Below, one piece after another: positions 1-11,622 of a stretch of DNA of 64,000 bases. Below the pieces are notes generated by a model. That model was not told the DNA's origin. It did no database searches and worked only from the letters and a program-made list of their open reading frames with translations. This stretch comes from Pseudacidovorax sp. NFM-22 (lineage in GTDB: Bacteria; Pseudomonadota; Gammaproteobacteria; Burkholderiales; Burkholderiaceae_C): assembly GCF_021401245.1 (NCBI RefSeq), contig NZ_JACBFY010000002.1, positions 310,001-374,000 on the forward strand, given 5' to 3'. Each line of letters opens with the position of its first letter. The stretch's first letter is position 1. Made by a program: the position numbers and the translations under genes.

Positions 1-732
1 GTCGAGCAACTGGTATTCGATGAGCGTCGGCGTGCCCATACGGGGACCGGCGCTCGCCAGCGTGGCCTGGCCGCGGGCGGGCAGCTCGGGGATCCAGGCC
101 GCAGGAATGGCCAGCGGCGGTGCCGCCGCATCGGCGCTGGCGGCGCCCACCACACCCGCCAGCCGGCCTTGCGCATCGAAGAGGCCAGCGCCCACCAGCG
201 CGGGCTCCAGCGCCGCGCCCAGTTGCAGGGCCTCCACCTCGCCGGCTGCACTGCGGCGGATGCCGGCCAGCATGCCGACGCCCAGCGTCAGTTCCCGGCC
301 GCGCGGCGCGCCGATCACATACAGCGGCGCGCCCACGCCCATCGTCTCGACGGCGCGGATGGGCAGCACGGGCGATGGCAGCTGGGGCACGCGCAACTGG
401 CACAGGCCGCGCTCCACGTCGGGGTACGCCAGGGTCGCGCCATAGCGGACATTGCCGCGCAGCAGATTCACGGTGCGCGCCTTGGCCAGCAATGCGCAAG
501 GCGTCACGGCAGCGTCCGGGCCGATGGCGATCGCGTGGCCCTGAGCCAGCAACTGGCCCTGCGCGTCGCCGGTCTGCAGCACCCAGACCTGGGGCGAGCG
601 CTGGGCGAACAGGGCTTCGAGCGACAGCACGGCGTCGGCCGGCACGGCCGGCTGCGCGTGGATGGCCGCCGCGCCCAGCAGGCCCAGGCCCGCGAGCGCG
701 CGGCGCAGCAGAGGAAAGAGACGGGAGGTCAT
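1..732 (-). CDS. Trypsin-like serine protease homologue without catalytic triad (partial, C-terminus beyond window)
   Basis: The frame is open from ATG at 732 to the left window edge, so at least 244 residues are seen. Residues 1-25 or so form a signal peptide (Arg-rich start, Leu/Ala core, AHA-like cleavage site), so the protein should be exported. The rest aligns by eye with the trypsin-like two-domain fold common in Comamonadaceae: VTNCHVL, RDLCxL and PGSSGGGLFD become VTPCALL, ERGLCQL and PALVGAGLFD here. His, Asp and Ser of the triad are therefore all replaced, while the scaffold is kept (GLFDAQGRLAGVV; IPAAWIPELPARG). The ATG overlaps the stop of the lipoprotein gene in ATGA, so the two are probably translationally coupled. 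An inactive pseudoprotease or binding protein is inferred. The missing C-terminus could hold another domain. Confidence 0.7.
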   Translation of the reverse strand, partial: MTSRLFPLLRRALAGLGLLGAAAIHAQPAVPADAVLSLEALFAQRSPQVWVLQTGDAQGQLLAQGHAIAIGPDAAVTPCALLAKARTVNLLRGNVRYGATLAYPDVERGLCQLRVPQLPSPVLPIRAVETMGVGAPLYVIGAPRGRELTLGVGMLAGIRRSAAGEVEALQLGAALEPALVGAGLFDAQGRLAGVVGAASADAAAPPLAIPAAWIPELPARGQATLASAGPRMGTPTLIEYQLLD

Positions 733-1409
733 CGGCCGGTGGGCAGCAGCTGCTTCAATTCGTCGAGCCGGGTACCGGCAAAGGGCGTGGCGCCGTCGTT
801 GGCGGGCGCGCGCGGCGCGGCAGGCGGGCGCTCGGTGCGCGCGGGCGGGGCGGCAGGGGCCGGCGGCAATGCCACGATCATGGCCGGCGCGGGAACGGCC
901 GGTGCATCGGTCGCCGAAGAAGCCTTGGCGAACTGCGTCTCGCCGATCTTCAGCCCGAGTTCGGGCTGGTCCGCCGTCTGGTTGCCCCGGTCGAAGGTGC
1001 GCACCTCGCCGAACACCAGGCGCACCCAGCTCGGATAGTTGAAGCCGGCGCCGGTGCTCGAATCGATGGCCACGCCAATCAGGCCGCCGATCATCACGTT
1101 GCCCACCATGCCCGCGTTGACGCGCGAAATGACCTGCCCCGACGCGGGAGGCTGGCCGTCGTGCTGGCACTGGATGGTGAGGTTGCCCGCCGACCGGCGC
1201 ACTTCGGCGGTCTGGCCGGAGCGCACGGCCGTCTCGCTCCTGTCGTTGGACAGGCGGCAGTCGGCGTCCTTGACCGCTTCGCCCGCGGCCGTGTGGGTGT
1301 CGATGCGCACCGACTGGTGGGCCCCATGGGTGACCGATGCACAACCCGTGGCGAGGCACAAGGCCCCGGCCGACGCCGCCATGGACGCGACGCGAACGAT
1401 GGTGTTCAA
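729..1409 (-). CDS. Lipoprotein with glycine-zipper segment, unknown function
   Basis: About 226 residues. The start chosen is TTG at 1409, because AAGGAG lies just upstream and the signal peptide begins there; an ATG further upstream in frame (1505) lacks such support. An N-terminal hydrophobic stretch ends in the lipobox-like ATGC, so the mature protein should be lipid-anchored at that Cys. Residues about 20-115 contain spaced cysteines (DCRLSND, IQCQHDG) followed by a Gly-rich hydrophobic stretch (MVGNVMIGGLIGVAIDSSTG) typical of glycine-zipper lipoproteins. The C-terminal third is a Pro/Ala-rich low-complexity linker ending in LDELKQLLPTGR. It overlaps the following triad-less protease gene by 4 nt. 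No function can be assigned; the pairing suggests an envelope role. Confidence 0.72.
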   Translation of the reverse strand: MNTIVRVASMAASAGALCLATGCASVTHGAHQSVRIDTHTAAGEAVKDADCRLSNDRSETAVRSGQTAEVRRSAGNLTIQCQHDGQPPASGQVISRVNAGMVGNVMIGGLIGVAIDSSTGAGFNYPSWVRLVFGEVRTFDRGNQTADQPELGLKIGETQFAKASSATDAPAVPAPAMIVALPPAPAAPPARTERPPAAPRAPANDGATPFAGTRLDELKQLLPTGR

Positions 1410-1562
1410 ACCCTGCTCCTTGCACCCGCGGCCGGCCTTGCGCCCGTGGGGCGCCAAGCGGGCCGCGGCCCTCGTGCACTGCTCTCTTCTCGTTTCCGCT
1501 CCCACCCGGGGGCGGCCCTCGCGGCGCAGTTTAAAGGGGCGTTGCCGCCCCGCCAGCCTGGG

Positions 1563-2411
1563 TCAGCGCTTGAACGCGACCACGGGCTGCACCTGCTCGC
1601 CCAGGCCTTCGATGCCCAGCGTCATGGTGTCGCCCGCGCGCAGGAAGCGCTGCGGCTTCATGCCCATGCCCACGCCAGGCGGCGTGCCGGTGGCGATCAC
1701 GTCGCCGGGCATCAGCGTCATGAACTGGCTGACGTAGCTGATGATCTTGGCCACGCCGAAGACCATGGTGCGGGTGCTGCCGGTCTGCATGCGCTCGCCG
1801 TTCACGTCCAGCCACAGCGACAGGCGCTGCGGGTTGGGCACCTCGTCGCGCGTGACCAGCCAGGGGCCGATGGGGCCGAAGGTGTCGCAGCCCTTGCCCT
1901 TGTCCCAGGTGCCGCCGCGCTCGGTCTGGTACTCGCGCTCGCTGACGTCGTTGACCACGCAGTAGCCGGCCACATGGTCCAGCGCTTCCTTCTGCGACAC
2001 GTAGCGGGCCTGGCGGCCGATGACCACGCCCAGCTCCACCTCCCAGTCGGTCTTGACCGAGCCCTTGGGCAGCATCACCGGATCGTTGGCGCCCTGGATG
2101 CAGGTGGTGGCCTTGAGGAAGATGATCGGTTCCTTGGGCACCGGCATGCCGGCCTCGGCGGCATGGTCGGCGTAGTTCAGGCCGATGGCCACCAGCTTGC
2201 CCACCTGCGACACCGGGCAACCCAGGCGCGGCTTGCCGCGCACCAGCGGCAGCGTGTCGGTCTTGAGGCGCCGCAGCTTGGCGACGACCTTGTCGTCGAG
2301 CTGAGCGGCACCCAGGTCGGGAATGACGGCGCTCAGGTCGCGCAGACGGCCTTCGGCATCGATGAGTCCGGGCTTTTCCTTGCCGGGGTTGCCGTAGCGG
2401 ACGAGCTTCAT
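1563..2411 (-). CDS. Fumarylacetoacetate hydrolase family protein
   Basis: A 282-residue protein starting MKLVRYGNPG, with AGGA 7 nt before the ATG. It belongs to the FAH superfamily, which includes fumarylacetoacetases, ureidoglycolate lyase-like enzymes and 2-hydroxyhepta-2,4-diene-1,7-dioate isomerases. Visible family landmarks are the entry IGLNYADHAAE (about residue 75), the metal-binding acidic cluster DWEVELGVVIG (about 120) and the C-terminal GDVIATGTPPGVGMG (about 235). These enzymes hydrolyse or isomerise C-C bonds next to a carbonyl using Mg2+ or Mn2+ held by Glu/Asp residues. It lies downstream of katG on the same strand but is separated from it by two hairpins, so it is probably transcribed separately. 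The substrate cannot be read from sequence. Confidence 0.88.
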   Translation of the reverse strand: MKLVRYGNPGKEKPGLIDAEGRLRDLSAVIPDLGAAQLDDKVVAKLRRLKTDTLPLVRGKPRLGCPVSQVGKLVAIGLNYADHAAEAGMPVPKEPIIFLKATTCIQGANDPVMLPKGSVKTDWEVELGVVIGRQARYVSQKEALDHVAGYCVVNDVSEREYQTERGGTWDKGKGCDTFGPIGPWLVTRDEVPNPQRLSLWLDVNGERMQTGSTRTMVFGVAKIISYVSQFMTLMPGDVIATGTPPGVGMGMKPQRFLRAGDTMTLGIEGLGEQVQPVVAFKR

Positions 2412-2450
2412 GGGAAATCCTTTTCTTACTTGCGTGTGACGTGAACGAAA

Positions 2451-2488
2451 GCGCCCGCCCGGCCGTTGGGACGGCGGCGGGCGGGCGC
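2451..2488 (-). terminator. Probable terminator downstream of katG
   Basis: A perfect 11-bp inverted repeat (2451-2461 with 2478-2488), G+C only, is followed on the minus strand by TTTCGTT. It fits an intrinsic terminator between katG and the FAH gene, though the T tract is short. Confidence 0.5.
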
Positions 2489-2498
2489 ATTCTTCCAC

Positions 2499-2525
2499 GC
2501 GCCTGCCAGCAGGGCCGGCAGGCGC
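2499..2525. repeat. Perfect hairpin at the katG 3' end
   Basis: A 9-bp perfect inverted repeat (GCGCCTGCC at 2499 with GGCAGGCGC at 2517) lies just after the katG stop and next to the 2451 hairpin. No clear T tract follows. It may stabilise the katG mRNA 3' end or help termination. Confidence 0.45.
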
Positions 2526-2540
2526 GAAGGGCGGCGGCGA

Positions 2541-4994
<2,454 letters not shown>

Positions 4995-5672
4995 TCAGTG
5001 GCCGATGGACGCCGGCAGTCCCGACAGCAACAGCGCGATGCAACCGTCGAGCTGCTCCGACGGCAGGCGCCGGAAGCCCGAGCGGCTGTAGCGCTGCAGC
5101 CGGCCCATCGCGAAGGCCGCCAGGGCGGCGGCGCGCACCTGGGCGTCGACGGTGGGCGTGGCCGAGCCGCCGGCCAGGGCGTCCTCGCGCAGCAGTTGCC
5201 GCCACTGCGCTTCGAGCTTGTCGAAGAAGAGGTTCATGCGCTGCTGCAGCCGCTCGTGTTCGAAGACGAGGGCATCGCCGGTCATCACCCGTGCCATGCC
5301 GGGGTTCTTCTCGGCGAATTGCACCAGCATGTGCATGAGCTGCGCGGCCTGCTCGGCCGGCGGTCGATCGCGCTCGGCGATCTGCTGCACGAGGGAGAAG
5401 ACGCTCTGCTCGATGAAATCGATCAGCCCCTCGAACATCTGCGCCTTGCTGGCGAAGTGCCGGTACAGGGCCGCCTCGCTCACCGACAGCCGTGCGGCCA
5501 GCGCCGCCGTGGTGATGCGCTCGGCCCCGGGCTGCTCCAGCATGGCCGCCAGGGCCTGCAGGATCTGCACGCGGCGCTCGCCCGGCCGTGGCCGCTTGCG
5601 CGCCGGCGGGGCGGCCGGGCTGGCGGCCGGCTCCGACATGGCTTCCGAACCCAGCGGCTCCTCGTTCTCCAT
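4995..5672 (-). CDS. slmA: TetR-family regulator, probable nucleoid occlusion factor SlmA
   Basis: About 225 residues from ATG 5672. An alternative ATG at 5639 gives 214 residues and starts MSEPAAS, which may be the true start. A Pro/Ala-rich N-terminus is followed by a TetR HTH (about residues 35-85: ITTAALAARLSVSEAALYRHF, then SKAQMFEGLIDFIEQ). The C-terminal helical domain (LMHMLVQFAEKNPGMARVMTG, RLQQRMNLFFDKLEAQWRQ) matches the SlmA type, which binds DNA and blocks FtsZ ring assembly over the nucleoid. It sits directly downstream of argB on the same strand, an arrangement I recall from Comamonadaceae. A different TetR regulator cannot be excluded. Confidence 0.75.
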   Translation of the reverse strand: MENEEPLGSEAMSEPAASPAAPPARKRPRPGERRVQILQALAAMLEQPGAERITTAALAARLSVSEAALYRHFASKAQMFEGLIDFIEQSVFSLVQQIAERDRPPAEQAAQLMHMLVQFAEKNPGMARVMTGDALVFEHERLQQRMNLFFDKLEAQWRQLLREDALAGGSATPTVDAQVRAAALAAFAMGRLQRYSRSGFRRLPSEQLDGCIALLLSGLPASIGH

Positions 5673-5752
5673 CGCTGCGCTGCCCCAGTTCTTGTAAAGC
5701 GCCGATTCTGCCGTCGGCGGTATGGGCCCGGCGCCAGGCCAGGCCCGGAGCC

Positions 5753-7793
<2,041 letters not shown>

Positions 7794-7840
7794 GGCGGGG
7801 GAGCGGGACGCGCCAGGCGCGAGGCCACGGGGCAGCCTCC

Positions 7841-7846
7841 TAGAAT
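7841..7846 (+). promoter_or_regulatory. Possible -10 element for the glycosyltransferase at 7865
   Basis: TAGAAT lies 18 nt before the ATG in the 71-bp divergent gap; TAGAATCCCG recurs upstream of the Wzm gene at 13765. No good -35 box is visible. The leader would be only about 12 nt, so this is tentative. Confidence 0.3.
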
Positions 7847-7864
7847 CCCGTGCGAAATTAGACC

Positions 7865-8638
7865 ATGCCTGAGCTGACAGACCGCCCGCCGCTGACCATC
7901 TCCATCGTGAGCCACGGACAGCAGGCGCTGATCCTGCCGCTGCTGCATCAGCTCGCCCGCTTCTGCGGCCCGCTGATCCATCGCGTGGTGCTCACGGTCA
8001 ACATTCCCGAGCCCGACCTGCTGGGCGACGCGCCGCCCGGCCTGCCGCTGCTGCGGCTGGACAACCCGGCCCCGATGGGCTTCGGCGCCAACAACAACCA
8101 GGCCTTCGGCCACTGCCAGACCCCGTGGTTCCTGGTGCTGAACCCGGACATCCGGCTGGACCATGACGTGCTCTCGCCGCTGCTGGCCCAGGCCGCGGCC
8201 GGCGCCGGGCTGCTGGCGCCGCGCATCCTGGAGCCCGGCAAGGCGGCGCCGGAGCAGCACCGCGCGCTCCTCACGCCGACCGAGATCCTCCAGCGCCGCA
8301 AGCCCGGTTACGGCATCCCGGCCGTGCCCGACTGGATCCCGGGCCTGTTCATGCTCTTCCGCAGCGAGGCCTACCGCCAGATCGGCGGCTTCGACGAGCG
8401 CTTCTTCATGTATGGCGAGGATTTCGACATCTGCGCCCGCCTGCGCCTGGCCGGCTGGCGCATCCAGATCGCCGAGGAGCAACAGGCCCGGCACGAGGCC
8501 CAGCGCGCCAGCCGCACCCGCCTGCGGCACCTGTGGTGGCATGTGAGCAGCCTGATGAAGGTGTGGGGCTCGGGCGCCTTCTGGCGCTATCGGCGGCTGC
8601 TGGCGCGCGAGGCTGCGCAGGCGTCGTGGCCCCGGTGA
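7865..8638 (+). CDS. Family 2 glycosyltransferase (rhamnosyltransferase WbbL-like)
   Basis: 257 residues with a GT-A fold: LTISIVSHGQQALILPLL at the N-terminus, MGFGANNNQAFGHC (about residue 75), the DXD-like LVLNPDIRLD (about 92) and IGGFDERFFMYGEDFDICARLR (about 175). The last motif is typical of the WbbL/rhamnosyltransferase subgroup, where ED follows the Tyr-Gly. These cytoplasmic enzymes transfer rhamnose or a similar sugar to a lipid-linked acceptor, often as the second sugar after WecA action, and WecA-like and rml genes are both in this locus. Acceptor and donor remain inferred. Confidence 0.82.
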   Translation: MPELTDRPPLTISIVSHGQQALILPLLHQLARFCGPLIHRVVLTVNIPEPDLLGDAPPGLPLLRLDNPAPMGFGANNNQAFGHCQTPWFLVLNPDIRLDHDVLSPLLAQAAAGAGLLAPRILEPGKAAPEQHRALLTPTEILQRRKPGYGIPAVPDWIPGLFMLFRSEAYRQIGGFDERFFMYGEDFDICARLRLAGWRIQIAEEQQARHEAQRASRTRLRHLWWHVSSLMKVWGSGAFWRYRRLLAREAAQASWPR

Positions 8639-8694
8639 TCCGGCCGCGCCAGCGCCGACCGCGCGGCGCCCGCGCTGCCGCGAGTCGGGCGAGG

Positions 8695-9738
8695 TCAGCC
8701 GCGCTCCATCAGATCCTGGAGGATGGCCGGCAGGCCGCGGTCGAAGCGGGCGTAACGGCCTCGTGCCGCCTGCAGGGCCACGGGCAGCACACGGGCTGGA
8801 CGCCAGCGCGGCAGTCCCGCCCGAAAGCGGAAGTGGTCCAGCTTGCCCTGTGCCAGTGCCAGCGTCTCTCCGGCCACCCGCGGGCCCAGCCCCTGCAGGA
8901 AGGCCAGCAAGGCCTCGGACCGCCGCACGCGATGGGCGTACTTGTCGCCCCGTTCGCCGAGCGCCTTGTCGATCTTCTGCCGCAGCGTCATGCGCTGGGC
9001 GCCGATCTGGTTGTTGCCGTGCTGGCGATAGTCCATCAACGGTTCGGCCAGGAGGTCGATGCGGCCGATGGCGGCGCCCACGGTGGCCAGCCATTCATCG
9101 TGCACCCACAGCGGCGAGATGGGCAAGGCAGTGTCGAGCAGCTTCCGGCGCAGCATGGTGGTGGCGCCGGTCACCAGGTTACGGTGCATCAGGGCCGCAA
9201 AGGCCCGGCCGGCCGCGATGTCGGCCAGTTCGCCCGGGCGGGTCTCCAGCGCCTGCAGCAGGGTCTGGCCCAGGGGCTTGAGCTCGCCATCCACCAGCCG
9301 CGCATCGGAATGCAGCAGCAGCAGTTCGGGCCGGCGCTCGAACTCGGCCACCATGCGTCGCAGCCGCCCTGCGTGCCATACATCGTCCTGGTCGCACAGG
9401 GCGATCAGCGCGCCGCGGCATGCCCGGATGGCCTGCTCGAAATTGCGGGTCACGCCCAGCGGCGGGCGGTTGCGCATGATGGTGAGCGGGATGCGCGCGG
9501 CAAGTCCGTGCTCGGCCAGGGTGCGCTCGACCACGGCGACGCTGTCGTCGGACGAGTCGTCGTCGGAGAGCACGATCTCGCGCGGCAGCAGGTCCTGCGT
9601 GCAGATGCTGGCCACCTGCGCGGGCAGGTAGCGCGCGCCATTGCGGGTGCACAGGGCCACGGAGACATCGGCCTGCGCGACGGATGCCGCGGGCCACGCC
9701 GGAGCGGCGGCTGACGGAATCGGCACGGCCTCGGTCAT
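8695..9738 (-). CDS. Family 2 glycosyltransferase
   Basis: 347 residues from ATG 9738, which overlaps the stop of the preceding gene in ATGA. This coupling is why I prefer it to the upstream in-frame start. After an Ala/Pro-rich N-terminus of about 30 residues comes the GT2 core: VSVALCTRNGARYLPAQVAS, IVLSDDDSSDDSVAVVE (acidic nucleotide-binding cluster), GVTRNFEQAIRACRGALIALCDQDDVW (the DXD-equivalent) and HDEWLATVGAAIG near the catalytic base region. This architecture resembles rhamnan/alpha-glycosyl transferases of O-antigen clusters. It acts in the cytoplasm on lipid-linked glycan. Donor sugar unknown. Confidence 0.85.
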   Translation of the reverse strand: MTEAVPIPSAAAPAWPAASVAQADVSVALCTRNGARYLPAQVASICTQDLLPREIVLSDDDSSDDSVAVVERTLAEHGLAARIPLTIMRNRPPLGVTRNFEQAIRACRGALIALCDQDDVWHAGRLRRMVAEFERRPELLLLHSDARLVDGELKPLGQTLLQALETRPGELADIAAGRAFAALMHRNLVTGATTMLRRKLLDTALPISPLWVHDEWLATVGAAIGRIDLLAEPLMDYRQHGNNQIGAQRMTLRQKIDKALGERGDKYAHRVRRSEALLAFLQGLGPRVAGETLALAQGKLDHFRFRAGLPRWRPARVLPVALQAARGRYARFDRGLPAILQDLMERG

Positions 9739-11591
9739 GCGTCCGTGCGGCGGGGCGGCCACGCGAGGCTGAAGTCCTCGAGCAGCAGCGTGAGGTTGGG
9801 GCTGTAGGCCGGGTCATGGTCGATCAGCGCACCCCAGCGCTGCTGCATGAAGGCCAACTCGCGCTCGAAGCGCTCGCGCTTCTCCGGCGCCACGTCTTCG
9901 CCCCGGGTGGCCGATTCGTGATGCAGCAGCTCCGCATAGGGCGTCCACACGTTGCGGTAGCCCGCCTCGCGCAGGCGCAGGCAGAAGTCCACATCGTTGA
10001 AGGCCACGCTCAGGTTCACTTCGTCCAGCCCCCCCACCTGCGTGTAGAGCGACTTGCGCACCACCAGGCAGGCGGCCGTCACGGCGCTGAAGGACTGGAT
10101 CAGCGCCGCCCGCCCCGCATAGCCGTTCAGGCCGCGCGGCAGCGCCTTGTGCGCATGCACGGCGCAGCCGCCCGGCCCCAGGATCACGCCGCCGTGCTGC
10201 AGCGTCATGTCGGGGTACCACAGCCGCGCGCCCACGGCGCCCACGCCCGGCTGCATCGCCAGGCTCACCATCTCGGACAGCCAGCCGGGCGACATCACCT
10301 CGATGTCGTTGTTGACCAGCGCCACCAGCTCGCCGCGGGCCATCGCCACCGCCTGGTTGTTCAGCGCCGAGTAGTTGAAGGGCCGGTCGTCGCGCAGCAC
10401 GCGGAGGTGGGGCTGCTGCGCCAGCCGCTCGAAGTACGCCAGCGCGGCCGGATCGTCAGAGCCGTTGTCCACCAGGATGATTTCCCAGTTCGGGTACTCG
10501 GTGCGCTTCTGGATCGACTCGATGCACTGGCGCACCAGCGCGAGCGCATTGCGCGTCGGGATGATCAGCGACACCAGCGGCGGCGGGCTGGGCAGCGCAT
10601 AGCGCACGCGGTAGCCGTAGCCGAGGTACTCGGCCTTGGCCTGGATGCCCAGGCGCTGGAAGTGCTCGTCCAGCGCCCGCTCGCCCGCTACGGCCGCATA
10701 GGGCTTGGCATCCATGGACTTGGCCGTGCTCTGCACATGGATGCGCCAGTGGTAGAGCACCCGCGGGATGTGCACGATCTGCGAGGGCGCGATGCGCTCG
10801 ACGCAGCGCAGCACCAGGTCCCAGTCCTGCGAGCCTTCCAGGCCCTGGCGGAAGCCCCCGACCTCGCGCACCAGCGCCGTGCGCAGCACGCCCAGGTGGC
10901 TGAACATGTTGTGCGAGCGGAAGAGGTCGAGGTTCCAGTCGGGCTTGAAGTACGGGTCGGAGCGGTGGCCCTGGTCGTCGACCTTGTCCTCGTCGGAGTA
11001 GACGAGCTGGGCCTGCGGATGGGCGCGCACGCATTCGGCCACGCGCAGCAGCGCGTCCTCGGGCAGCAGGTCGTCGTGGTCCATCAGGGCGATCCACTCG
11101 CCCTGCACCAGTTCCAGCGCGCTGTTGGAGGCGGCGGAGATGTGGCCGTTCTTCGGCCGGAAGACGACCTGGATGCGCGGGTCGCTGGCCTGGCAGGCTT
11201 CGAGCACCTGCCGCACCTCGGGCGCGGGCGAGGCGTCGTCGGCGATGCACAGCTGCCAGCGGCCGTAGAGCTGGGCCTGCACCGAGGCGATGGCCGCGCG
11301 CAGGAACTGCGGGTCGGGGTTGTAGCAGGGCATCAGCACCGAGATCAGCGGGCCGTCGGCCAGCGCTGCGGCACGGGCACGCAGGGCCTCGCGCTGCTCG
11401 GGCGTGATCGTGTCGTGCTCACGCGCCCAGCGGCCGTAATCGTTGCCGGGCCGCAGCTTGCGGCGGAACTCCCAGTCCACCCCCCGCCAGCCGGCCTTGC
11501 GCCAGACACGCCAGGCCTGCGGCAGCCGGGTGGCGAGCCGCGGCCCCTGCGTCACGGCCAGGCGGGCGAGCCGCCACCATCGATTCGTCAA
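9735..11591 (-). CDS. Two-domain family 2 glycosyltransferase
   Basis: 618 residues. Residues 1-75 are a basic helical lead-in (WWRLARLAV; GVDWEFRRKL). The first GT2 domain (about 78-300) has LISVLMPCYNPDPQFLRAA, IADDASPAPEV and WIALMDHDDLLPEDAL. The second (about 340-590) has LVSLIIPTRNALALVRQC, ILVDNGSDDPAALAYF, VALVNNDIEVMSPGWL and FNDVDFCLRLREAGYRN. Both domains keep DXD-type acidic motifs, so both may be active and could polymerise a disaccharide repeat. The build matches RfbC/WbbB-like O-antigen chain enzymes. It is co-transcribed with the GT2 gene that follows (ATGA overlap) and follows the acyltransferase by about 30 bp. Confidence 0.88.
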   Translation of the reverse strand: MTNRWWRLARLAVTQGPRLATRLPQAWRVWRKAGWRGVDWEFRRKLRPGNDYGRWAREHDTITPEQREALRARAAALADGPLISVLMPCYNPDPQFLRAAIASVQAQLYGRWQLCIADDASPAPEVRQVLEACQASDPRIQVVFRPKNGHISAASNSALELVQGEWIALMDHDDLLPEDALLRVAECVRAHPQAQLVYSDEDKVDDQGHRSDPYFKPDWNLDLFRSHNMFSHLGVLRTALVREVGGFRQGLEGSQDWDLVLRCVERIAPSQIVHIPRVLYHWRIHVQSTAKSMDAKPYAAVAGERALDEHFQRLGIQAKAEYLGYGYRVRYALPSPPPLVSLIIPTRNALALVRQCIESIQKRTEYPNWEIILVDNGSDDPAALAYFERLAQQPHLRVLRDDRPFNYSALNNQAVAMARGELVALVNNDIEVMSPGWLSEMVSLAMQPGVGAVGARLWYPDMTLQHGGVILGPGGCAVHAHKALPRGLNGYAGRAALIQSFSAVTAACLVVRKSLYTQVGGLDEVNLSVAFNDVDFCLRLREAGYRNVWTPYAELLHHESATRGEDVAPEKRERFERELAFMQQRWGALIDHDPAYSPNLTLLLEDFSLAWPPRRTDA

Positions 11592-11622
11592 TTCAGGCTC
11601 CTGAAGGCGTCATGCCAGGGAT

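Noticed and set aside
120-2444. Long plus-strand frame across the first three genes
   Set aside because: Spans three minus-strand genes and has the Arg/Pro/Ala composition of an antisense frame.
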